DNA of 9,109 bases, taken from a bacterium UBA3756 (lineage in GTDB: Bacteria; Bacteroidota; Bacteroidia; Bacteroidales; Bacteroidaceae). Below are positions 1 through 6,011 of the stretch, one piece after another. The position numbers and the translations under genes are program-made. Positions within the stretch are counted from its first letter, which is position 1. Each line of letters starts with the position of its first letter. Location of the stretch: NCBI GenBank assembly GCA_002371695.1, contig DFGG01000101.1, positions 1-9,109 of the forward strand, written 5' to 3'. The notes under the pieces were generated by a model that was not told the origin of the DNA, did not search any database, and was given only the letters and a program-made list of their open reading frames with translations.

Positions 1-115
1 CTTGTCTTGTGCAAGTTGTTGTTTTATAATGGGTTACGGCAGTGCAAGTGCCTCCGAAACCCGAGTTTTTCGTGAAACGCCCTAACTTTCCGTATCTTAG
101 CGTGTTACGATATTT

Positions 116-124
116 GTATACACA
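116..124 (+). promoter_or_regulatory. DnaA-box-like site upstream of dnaA
   Basis: The nonamer GTATACACA matches the DnaA box consensus TTATNCACA at every position except the first. It lies about 20 bases upstream of the putative -33 element of the dnaA promoter, where an autoregulatory DnaA site would be expected. Only one such box is seen, with no cluster and no AT-rich unwinding element, so this is not evidence for an origin of replication. A chance match is quite possible. Confidence 0.25.
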
Positions 125-142
125 AAGTAATTAAAAACGGGA

Positions 143-174
143 TTTGCATATTTCGAAAAAAATGCCGAACTTTG
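143..174 (+). promoter_or_regulatory. Putative dnaA promoter (Bacteroidetes type)
   Basis: A TTTG at 143-146 and GAACTTTG at 167-174 are separated by 20 bases, matching the Bacteroidetes sigma-ABfr arrangement of -33 TTTG and -7 TAnnTTTG, although the first base of the -7 box is G instead of T. Transcription would begin near 178-181, giving a leader of about 75 bases before the dnaA start. The leader contains a weak 6-bp hairpin (193-198 with 204-209) of doubtful meaning. Confidence 0.5.
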
Positions 175-253
175 CACCGCTAAAGTTAAGCAACAAGACC
201 TAATCTTGTAATACATACATTAATAAGGAAAAAGAGAAAGTAAGCAATCGCCA

Positions 254-1672
254 ATGTCAAACAGTCACAGGGCGCTCTGGGCTCAATGCCTCCAACTGAT
301 TAAGGCCAATGTCACGGAGCAGCAGTATAAAACGTGGTTTGCACCAATCGTCTTCGAGTCATTCTCGGAGTCGGAGCGTACGCTTCTGGTGCAGGTTCCA
401 AGTCCGTACGTCTACGAGTACTTGGAGCAGTACTACGTGGGACTGATGGCCAAGGTGCTTGAGCGTGTGTTTGGTACGAATGTTACCCTGCGCTATCGCA
501 TCGTGACGGTGGTTGCCGACAATAACCGCAAGATTATCCAAGAGGTGGAGGGAGAGCAACCCTCGTCGCTGGAGGCTCCTGTGGAGATTACGAGAGGCAA
601 TAAGTCGCCTTCGGTGCTGGATGCCGCCGTGCCTCAGGGACTCAATCCACAGCTTGACCTGAAGAAGACTTTTCAGAACTTCATCGAGGGTGACAGCAAC
701 AAACTGCCTCGTACGGTAGGCCTCTCTATCGGTGAGCATCCGGGAAAGTCGGCTTTCAACCCCTTCTTCATCTATGGCCCTTCTGGTTGCGGCAAGACTC
801 ACCTGGTGAATGCCATCGGTGTAAAGGCCAAGGAAACATATCCTCAGAAACGAGTGCTCTACGTCAGCGCGCGTTTGTTCCAGGTACAGTTTTCTGATGC
901 CGTCCGCCAGAATGTTACTAATGATTTCATCAATTTCTATCAGTCTATAGATGTGCTGATTGTGGATGATATTCAAGAGTGGGCTACCGCTCCAAAGACG
1001 CTCGACACTTTCTTCCATATCTTTGACCATCTCTTCAGGATTGGCAAGCAGATTATTCTGGCTTCTGATCGTCCTCCTGTTGACTTGCAGGGAGTGAAAG
1101 ACCGCCTGTTGACTCGTTTTGCCTGTGGTCTGATAGCAGAATTGGAGAAGCCTAACGAGCAGTTGTGTATTGACATCTTGAATTCCAAGTGCCGTCGTGA
1201 CGGACTGAAGATTCCTGCTGATGTCATCAAATATATCGCTGAGACGGCCAATGGTAGCGTGCGCGATCTGGAAGGTGTGGTGAACTCACTGATGGCCTAT
1301 TCCATTGTTTACAATTCAGCCATCGACATGCGGTTGGCAGAGCGTATCATCAAGCGCGCCGTGAAGGTAGACAATCATCCCCTTACCATCGACGATATCC
1401 TTGAGAAGGTATGCCATCACTATCAGGTATCGCAGCAAAACATCTTCAGCAAGAGCCGAAAGCGCAGTTTGGTGCAGGTGCGTCAGGTGTCGATGTATCT
1501 GGCCCAGAAGTATACCAAGATGCCAGCCTCTCGTATCGGGCAGTTGATTGGCAATCGAGATCATTCGACGGTTATACATAGCTGTAATGCCATTGAGCAA
1601 CGGATTAAAACCGATAAGGCATTTTCCGACGAGATCTCCAGCATCGAGAATTCATTTAAACTCAAGAGTTAA
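254..1672 (+). CDS. dnaA: Chromosomal replication initiator protein DnaA
   Basis: DnaA is the AAA+ ATPase that binds DnaA boxes at oriC, melts the origin and loads the replicative helicase. The 472-residue protein has the full family architecture. Domain I (about 1-85) contains the conserved WxxCL and QYKTWF elements, followed by a variable linker (about 90-130). The AAA+ core has Walker A GPSGCGKT at 175-182, Walker B LIVDDIQ at 235-241, sensor I around SDRPP at 271-275, box VII RLLTRF with the probable arginine finger R288, and sensor II R337 in GSVRDLEG. The C-terminal DNA-binding domain IV carries the signature GNRDHSTVIHS at 433-443, which reads the DnaA box. No dnaN or recF follows; instead a convergent receptor gene lies downstream, fitting the scattered dnaA neighbourhoods of Bacteroidetes. 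The chosen start gives the standard N-terminus, although no Shine-Dalgarno is visible, which is normal for this phylum. Confidence 0.98.
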   Translation: MSNSHRALWAQCLQLIKANVTEQQYKTWFAPIVFESFSESERTLLVQVPSPYVYEYLEQYYVGLMAKVLERVFGTNVTLRYRIVTVVADNNRKIIQEVEGEQPSSLEAPVEITRGNKSPSVLDAAVPQGLNPQLDLKKTFQNFIEGDSNKLPRTVGLSIGEHPGKSAFNPFFIYGPSGCGKTHLVNAIGVKAKETYPQKRVLYVSARLFQVQFSDAVRQNVTNDFINFYQSIDVLIVDDIQEWATAPKTLDTFFHIFDHLFRIGKQIILASDRPPVDLQGVKDRLLTRFACGLIAELEKPNEQLCIDILNSKCRRDGLKIPADVIKYIAETANGSVRDLEGVVNSLMAYSIVYNSAIDMRLAERIIKRAVKVDNHPLTIDDILEKVCHHYQVSQQNIFSKSRKRSLVQVRQVSMYLAQKYTKMPASRIGQLIGNRDHSTVIHSCNAIEQRIKTDKAFSDEISSIENSFKLKS

Positions 1673-1706
1673 AAGAAGGCTGTCAACATGGACAGCCTTC
1701 TTTTTC
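1673..1706. terminator. Bidirectional hairpin terminator between dnaA and the TonB receptor
   Basis: A perfect 12-bp stem (AAGAAGGCTGTC at 1673-1684 pairing with GACAGCCTTCTT at 1691-1702) encloses a 6-base loop. On the + strand the T-run TTTTTCTT begins within the 3' arm, giving a classic intrinsic terminator directly after the dnaA stop codon. On the - strand the same stem ends in TTCTTTT and lies just after the receptor stop at 1707-1709. It therefore probably insulates the two convergent genes in both directions. Confidence 0.88.
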
Positions 1707-3758
1707 TTACAGATGGATGTTAACCCCTCCAATGAGCCAGCGTCCTGGTTGTTCCACCAGTCCGTAGTCATGGTAGCGGGTATCGAAGAGATTGTTAGCC
1801 TCTATGTATACTTTCCATTTCCTCTCCTGCCAGGTGATCCGTGTGTCGACAAGGGCATAGGGCTCGTAGTCGCAGACCTTGCTGTCGAAGTCGGTATAGG
1901 AGCCTACGCGATCTTGCCATCGGGCAGTGACGTTGAGTGATAGCCGTTTCGTGATGGGACAGAGTGCCTTGGCCACCAGTTTGTGGCGCAGGTACTCGAG
2001 GGCATACTGCGATACGATGTTCTCCTCTTGTTTCTTGTCCTGGTGGATGTAGCAGTAATCAACGGAGAATCTGGAATTCAAAATTGAGAATTGCGTACCG
2101 ATATCCAGGCCAACACTATTGATAGTGGTGTGGTTGACACTCTGCCACTCTGCTGCATTGCCCTTTGAGGTATCCATGATCCAGTCAATCATGTTTTGCC
2201 CGTGGTGATACCAGAGAGTGGAGTGGATTGTGAACCGTGGATAGTGAATCGTTCCCCCAATCTCCAACGCCTGCATCTCCTCGGGCTTCAGGTGGGGATC
2301 GGCACTGTATCCCTGCAGCTTATAGTACATCTCTGTGAAGGAAGGCATGCGCAGTGAGGTGTTGTAGGAGGCGTGTAGCTTCAGGTGGTTGCCTGGGCGA
2401 TAGCTGATGTCGATACCGGGATAGACAGACATATTCATCGCACTCCATGTGTTCTTCACAGCTACCAGTCCCGCTGAGATGGTGACATCGTTCATCAAGA
2501 CGTTATGTTCCAGAAATCCGCTGATGTTGGTGCGGTTCACGCCTAAGGTGTAGTCGCGATCAGTACCGCTGATATGATGTGTCTGTGATAGCGGTTCACC
2601 AAGGTTCCCGCTGACCAGATCTTCATTGCGTACCTCGGCTCCAAAGGCTGTACGTCCTGCAGCCCAGTCGAAATAGCTGCCAAGGCTCACACCATAGACA
2701 TCCGTGCGGTTGTAGTTGTATTTCATCTTCTCCGGAAGTCCGCGATAGCCCTCGTAACGGTCTCGGTTCTGATTCCAGTAGATGCTGCCACTGAGTCGCA
2801 GTCGTCCCTGCTTGCTGCTGCCCTGAATGGCGGAGTATATTTTGGTGGTGTGCTCATACTGGTCGTCGGCCTGCCATTTCGGTGAGGCGTAGAAGGTGGA
2901 CGACCCCCATTCCTTGTCGGCGATACCCAGATGCCAGTTGAGTTGCATCTGCTGATCCTCATACTGTCCCTGATAGAATCCTTTCCCTCCGCTGAAGTCG
3001 GTATTCAGTCCGCCAGCCTTGTTGCGGCTATAGCCGTCGCTGCGATTGTAGCCGGCACTGAGCTGGTTGTTCCATCTCCCTTGCTTCAGGTTGGCTCGTC
3101 CGCTGGCCTTGCCGTAGCCAAAGGAGCCTCCTTCGAGAGAGAAATCGGCGCTGGTCTGCTGAGCCGGACGCGTCACAATGTTGATGGCCCCCACAAGTGA
3201 GGATGTGCCATAAACGCGGCTTGCAGGCCCTTCGAGCACCTCGATGCGTACGATCTCGCTCAAGTCGACGGGCAGGTCCATGGCGTTGTGGCCCGTCTGG
3301 GGGTCACAGATGTTGATGCCATTGAGTAGCAGGATAATTTGGTCTGAGGTACCGCCACGGATGGAGATGTCTGTCTGGGCTCCAACTGGTCCTCGCTGAC
3401 GGACATCCACGCCTACGGCGTATTTCAGCAGGTCGTTAATACTTTGTACTGGTGCTTGCTGAATGTCGGCACGCTCCAGTACAGTTACCATTCTCGCAGC
3501 CTGACTTCTCGTCAGGGGCGCCCTGGAGCCAGTCACACTGACCTCCTCCAGCATCATCTCGCGGGCTGTGGTCATGGCGGTAGAGTCGGTCACGACGGGA
3601 TCCGTCGATACACTCTCTGCTGAGGCGTAAGTCAGTGTGGCTACCGAGAGTACACTGCACACCACCTCACGGCCAAGACAAGCGAAGAGCGAGTAGCCCT
3701 TGTTGCCGAAACGATGGAACACGAGCACCTGGCGCTTGTTGAATGTGGGTTTGTACAT
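1707..3758 (-). CDS. BtuB-like TonB-dependent outer-membrane receptor
   Basis: This 683-residue protein is a TonB-dependent receptor: a 22-strand outer-membrane barrel with an N-terminal plug that imports a scarce ligand using energy from TonB-ExbBD. A long signal region (about 1-47, with a hydrophobic stretch ending near ASA at 45-47) is followed by a TonB-box-like LEEVSVTG (70-77). The plug domain (about 86-197) contains IRGGTSDQ, LLNGINICDPQTGH and RIEVLEGPASRVYGTSSLVG, with the terminal AINIVTR. The rest is the barrel, with the usual C-terminal NNLFDTRYHDYG and GRWLIGGVNIHL. The plug sequence most resembles the BtuB (cobalamin receptor) group, but the ligand is inferred. The last residue is Leu, not the usual Phe. 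The gene stands alone, with no TonB, periplasmic or ABC import partners and no SusD partner. It is convergent with dnaA and divergent from the SGNH hydrolase. Confidence 0.9.
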   Translation of the reverse strand: MYKPTFNKRQVLVFHRFGNKGYSLFACLGREVVCSVLSVATLTYASAESVSTDPVVTDSTAMTTAREMMLEEVSVTGSRAPLTRSQAARMVTVLERADIQQAPVQSINDLLKYAVGVDVRQRGPVGAQTDISIRGGTSDQIILLLNGINICDPQTGHNAMDLPVDLSEIVRIEVLEGPASRVYGTSSLVGAINIVTRPAQQTSADFSLEGGSFGYGKASGRANLKQGRWNNQLSAGYNRSDGYSRNKAGGLNTDFSGGKGFYQGQYEDQQMQLNWHLGIADKEWGSSTFYASPKWQADDQYEHTTKIYSAIQGSSKQGRLRLSGSIYWNQNRDRYEGYRGLPEKMKYNYNRTDVYGVSLGSYFDWAAGRTAFGAEVRNEDLVSGNLGEPLSQTHHISGTDRDYTLGVNRTNISGFLEHNVLMNDVTISAGLVAVKNTWSAMNMSVYPGIDISYRPGNHLKLHASYNTSLRMPSFTEMYYKLQGYSADPHLKPEEMQALEIGGTIHYPRFTIHSTLWYHHGQNMIDWIMDTSKGNAAEWQSVNHTTINSVGLDIGTQFSILNSRFSVDYCYIHQDKKQEENIVSQYALEYLRHKLVAKALCPITKRLSLNVTARWQDRVGSYTDFDSKVCDYEPYALVDTRITWQERKWKVYIEANNLFDTRYHDYGLVEQPGRWLIGGVNIHL

Positions 3759-3805
3759 GTTTGATAAAAAACTTTAAAACGTCATGCATTATTGCAAAAC
3801 GTGTG

Positions 3806-3813
3806 CAAAGGTA
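3806..3813 (-). promoter_or_regulatory. Putative -7 box of the receptor gene
   Basis: On the - strand this reads TACCTTTG, a full match to TAnnTTTG. Transcription would begin near 3800, leaving a leader of about 40 bases before the receptor start at 3758. No convincing TTTG -33 element is seen at the right spacing. The box forms one half of an inverted repeat with the hydrolase promoter (3802-3814 and 3826-3838, 12 of 13 bases matching). Confidence 0.45.
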
Positions 3814-3826
3814 CAAAAAAAAGTTG

Positions 3827-3834
3827 TATCTTTG
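3827..3834 (+). promoter_or_regulatory. Putative -7 box of the SGNH hydrolase gene
   Basis: TATCTTTG is a full match to the Bacteroidetes -7 consensus, and the following GCACA is identical to the bases after the rsmF -7 box and close to those after the exporter box. Transcription would begin near 3838-3840, only 5 to 16 bases before the candidate start codons at 3845, 3851 and 3854. A -33 TTTG is not evident. Confidence 0.55.
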
Positions 3835-3844
3835 CACAAAACTA

Positions 3845-4663
3845 ATGATAATGATGTCTACAAAACGATTGTTTTCCGTTCTTCTCGTGTTGTTGCTGGC
3901 TCTGCCCGCACTGCCTCAGTCACTGATACGCCATCCCTGGCAAGGTAAGCGTGTGGCCTATTTGGGCGACTCCATCACCGATCCCCGTAATAGCGGATCG
4001 AAGAAAAAATACTGGGGGTTCCTGCAGGATTGGCTCCAGATAGAGCCTTATGTCTACGGTATTAGTGGCAGACAGTGGAACAATATCCCTACCCAGGCTG
4101 ACAAGTTGAAAGCGGAGCATGGAGACAGTGTGGATGCCATCATGATTTTCATGGGAACTAATGACTATAATAATGGTGTGCCTATTGGCGAATGGTTTGT
4201 GGAGAAACAGGAGCAAGTGATGGCTGGCATCCATGAACCGAAGCATCTGGTGGACAGGAAGCACCGCTATCCTGTGATGTCCGATTCCACTTACCGCGGA
4301 CGTATCAACAAGGCCTTGGACTACGTGAAGCGTATGTATCCCACCAAGCAGATAGTGCTGCTCACGCCTATCCATAGGGCAGAGTTCTATGCCAACGAGA
4401 AAAACTGGCAACCCCGAGAGGACTATACCAACCTCTGTGGTGAGTATATCGATGCTTATGTGCAATCTGTCAAGGAGGCAGGTAACTTGTGGGCTGTGCC
4501 CGTCATCGATCTCAATGCCCTCTGTGGTCTCTATCCCTTGATGGACGAGTATGCTCAGTATTTCAAGAGCGCAGAGAATGACCGTCTGCATCCGAATGAC
4601 GCAGGGCACGCCCGGATGGCACAGACGCTGATGCAGCAACTGTTTACGATTCCTGTCTTCTGA
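3845..4663 (+). CDS. Secreted SGNH/GDSL-family hydrolase
   Basis: This is a probable esterase or carbohydrate-deacetylating hydrolase acting outside the cytoplasm; its substrate cannot be told from the sequence. From the start at 3845 the protein has 272 residues. A basic N-terminus followed by a leucine-rich hydrophobic stretch (about 9-24) ending in PALPQ is a signal peptide. All SGNH blocks are present: GDSITD with nucleophile Ser43, block II Gly in YGISG (71-75), GTND with Asn106, and NDRLHP with catalytic Asp246 and His249. The reading frame is open back to 3743, but that would begin upstream of the promoter and overlap the divergent receptor. The true start is therefore one of three closely spaced ATGs (3845, 3851, 3854); 3854 would give the tidiest signal peptide. 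Its 3' end overlaps the convergent folA by 20 bases. No polysaccharide-utilisation genes adjoin it. Confidence 0.88.
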   Translation: MIMMSTKRLFSVLLVLLLALPALPQSLIRHPWQGKRVAYLGDSITDPRNSGSKKKYWGFLQDWLQIEPYVYGISGRQWNNIPTQADKLKAEHGDSVDAIMIFMGTNDYNNGVPIGEWFVEKQEQVMAGIHEPKHLVDRKHRYPVMSDSTYRGRINKALDYVKRMYPTKQIVLLTPIHRAEFYANEKNWQPREDYTNLCGEYIDAYVQSVKEAGNLWAVPVIDLNALCGLYPLMDEYAQYFKSAENDRLHPNDAGHARMAQTLMQQLFTIPVF

Positions 4664-5132
4664 CGTAGTCGACGAACGAATAGGCGAAGTCGTGACGTTC
4701 ATCCACAGGGTGAACCTCACGGCTTTCTTCTTGCCAGTCATCGTAAGGGGGGAAGAAGGTGTCGGCTTCGGTAGGTGTGTCGTCAATCTCCGTTAGGCAG
4801 AGACGGTCGGCGATGGGGAGCGCTTGGCTGTAGACACTTGCTCCACCTATTATATATATATCTTCTTCTGGGGAGCAATGGGCGAGGGCTTCTTCAAGTG
4901 AAGGGTATACGTCACAGCCGGGGAAACTGCAGATGCTTCGGCTCAGCACGATATTACGGCGATTGGGTAGTGCTCCCTTGGGCAGTGAGAGATAAGTGTT
5001 ACGCCCCATGATGATGGTATGCCCCGTGGTGAGTGCCTTGAAGCGCTTTAAGTCGTTGGGTAACCAATAGATCAGCTTGTTCTGATATCCGATGGCCCTG
5101 TTCCTGGCCACCGCTGCTATAATAGTAATCAT
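4644..5132 (-). CDS. folA: Dihydrofolate reductase
   Basis: FolA reduces dihydrofolate to tetrahydrofolate with NADPH in the cytoplasm, regenerating the cofactor consumed by the neighbouring thymidylate synthase. The 162-residue length is typical of chromosomal bacterial enzymes. Recognisable elements are the N-terminal IIAAVARNRAIG, LPNDLKRFK with the catalytic acid Asp27 (E. coli numbering coincides), the NADPH-binding segment TTGHTIIMGRNTY, LPNRRNIVLS, and IYIIGGASVY with the conserved GG pair. The substrate loop is unusual: where most DHFRs have Pro-Trp at 21-22, this one has Ile21-Tyr22, followed by Trp23. It is last in the rsmF-thyA-folA operon, separated from thyA by 42 bases made of heptamer repeats. 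No terminator hairpin is seen after it, and its end overlaps the convergent hydrolase gene. Confidence 0.96.
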   Translation of the reverse strand: MITIIAAVARNRAIGYQNKLIYWLPNDLKRFKALTTGHTIIMGRNTYLSLPKGALPNRRNIVLSRSICSFPGCDVYPSLEEALAHCSPEEDIYIIGGASVYSQALPIADRLCLTEIDDTPTEADTFFPPYDDWQEESREVHPVDERHDFAYSFVDYVRRQES

Positions 5133-5134
5133 CT

Positions 5135-5176
5135 GTAAACTGTAAACAATAAACCGTAAACTATAAACCGTAAACT
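5135..5176 (-). repeat. Six tandem heptamers filling the thyA-folA spacer
   Basis: Read on the + strand, the units are GTAAACT, GTAAACA, ATAAACC, GTAAACT, ATAAACC and GTAAACT: six consecutive 7-base units (consensus RTAAACN) totalling exactly 42 bases. In mRNA sense they alternate AGTTTAC and GGTTTAT, partly forming a 14-base higher-order unit. The array runs from the thyA stop codon, which it overlaps, to 2 bases before the folA start. It is A/T-rich and largely free of secondary structure. Confidence 0.9.
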
Positions 5177-5969
5177 AAACACTCACCTCCGCCTTGATGT
5201 GCGGCCATGGGTCATACCCCTCCAGTTGGAAGTCCTCATATTGGAAGTCGAAGAGGCTCTTTACGTCGGGATTCAAGATCATGCGAGGCAGGGGTCTGGG
5301 GGCTCGTGTGAGCTGCAGCTTTGCCTGGTCGATGTGATTCAAGTACAGGTGTGTATCCCCCGTGGTGTGGATGAAGTCGCCAGCCTTCAACCCCGTCACC
5401 TGAGCCATCATCTGGAGGAGTAGGGCATACGAGGCAATGTTGAAAGGCACTCCGAGGAAGGTGTCTGCACTGCGCTGGTAGAGTTGGAGCGAGAGGCGTC
5501 CGTCGGCTACGTAGAACTGGAAGATGGTGTGGCAGGGTGGGAGGGCCATCTCGTTGACTTCGGCCACGTTCCATGCCGAGACGATCATTCGGCGCGAGTT
5601 GGGATTTGTCTTCAGCTGGTCCAGCACGTACTGTATCTGGTCGATGGTACCTCCGTTATAGTCGGGCCATGAGCGCCACTGGTGTCCATAGACCGGACCC
5701 AGCTCGCCGTTCTCATCTGCCCACTCGTTCCATATTCGTACACCGTGTTCCTGCAGATAGTGCACGTTGGTATCGCCCTTGAGGAACCAAAGCAGTTCGT
5801 AGATGATTGACTTCAGATGGAGTTTCTTGGTGGTCAGCAGGGGGAATCCGTCTTCCAGGTTGTATCGGCTCTGTGTGCCGAAGATGCTGATGGTGCCGGT
5901 GCCTGTGCGGTCGCCTTTCTCCACACCTTCCGTAAGGATGCGGTTGAGGATGTCTAAATATTGTTTCAT
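5175..5969 (-). CDS. thyA: Thymidylate synthase (ThyA type)
   Basis: ThyA methylates dUMP to dTMP using methylenetetrahydrofolate, releasing dihydrofolate that FolA (next in the operon) recycles. The protein has 264 residues, the same as the E. coli enzyme, with coincident numbering. Nucleophile Cys146 lies in LPPCHT, phosphate-binding residues are Arg21 (GDRTGTGT) and the Arg126-Arg127 pair, and Trp80, Asp169 and Asn177 ([17 protein letters not shown]) and His207/Tyr209 ([11 protein letters not shown]) are all in place. It starts 19 bases after the rsmF stop, with no internal promoter seen, so it is probably cotranscribed from the rsmF promoter. The upstream spacer consists of A/T-rich octamers reaching almost to the start codon. 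Nothing suggests truncation or recent transfer. Confidence 0.98.
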   Translation of the reverse strand: MKQYLDILNRILTEGVEKGDRTGTGTISIFGTQSRYNLEDGFPLLTTKKLHLKSIIYELLWFLKGDTNVHYLQEHGVRIWNEWADENGELGPVYGHQWRSWPDYNGGTIDQIQYVLDQLKTNPNSRRMIVSAWNVAEVNEMALPPCHTIFQFYVADGRLSLQLYQRSADTFLGVPFNIASYALLLQMMAQVTGLKAGDFIHTTGDTHLYLNHIDQAKLQLTRAPRPLPRMILNPDVKSLFDFQYEDFQLEGYDPWPHIKAEVSV

Positions 5970-5971
5970 AT

Positions 5972-6011
5972 TTCAATTTTTCAATTCTTTAATTTTTCAA
6001 TTCTTCAATTC
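5972..6011 (-). repeat. Five tandem octamers at the rsmF-thyA junction
   Basis: On the + strand the units are TTCAATTT, TTCAATTC, TTTAATTT, TTCAATTC and TTCAATTC, five consecutive 8-base units (mRNA sense RAATTRAA). The array begins 3 bases upstream of the thyA start codon and extends 23 bases into the 3' end of the rsmF coding sequence, where it encodes the final residues. Confidence 0.88.

Noticed and set aside
1..253. Origin of replication next to dnaA
   Set aside because: Only one imperfect DnaA box is seen, with no cluster and no unwinding element.
359..1030. Long open frames antisense to dnaA (also 973-1251 and 1316-1600)
   Set aside because: They are shadows of the dnaA coding sequence and have no recognisable protein features.
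3743..3844. Upstream extension of the SGNH hydrolase frame by 34 codons (MWVCTCLIKNF...)
   Set aside because: It would start inside the divergent receptor gene, upstream of the hydrolase promoter box, and would bury the signal peptide. The ATGs at 3845-3854 fit better.
4644..4663. Overlap of hydrolase and folA ends as a sign of a frame error
   Set aside because: Both proteins have complete conserved cores and natural lengths; a 20-base tail-to-tail overlap is ordinary in compact genomes.
3920..4786. 288-codon open frame on the - strand over the hydrolase gene
   Set aside because: It covers a clear SGNH hydrolase with all catalytic blocks on the other strand and runs into folA in another frame; the translation looks like a shadow with no domain.
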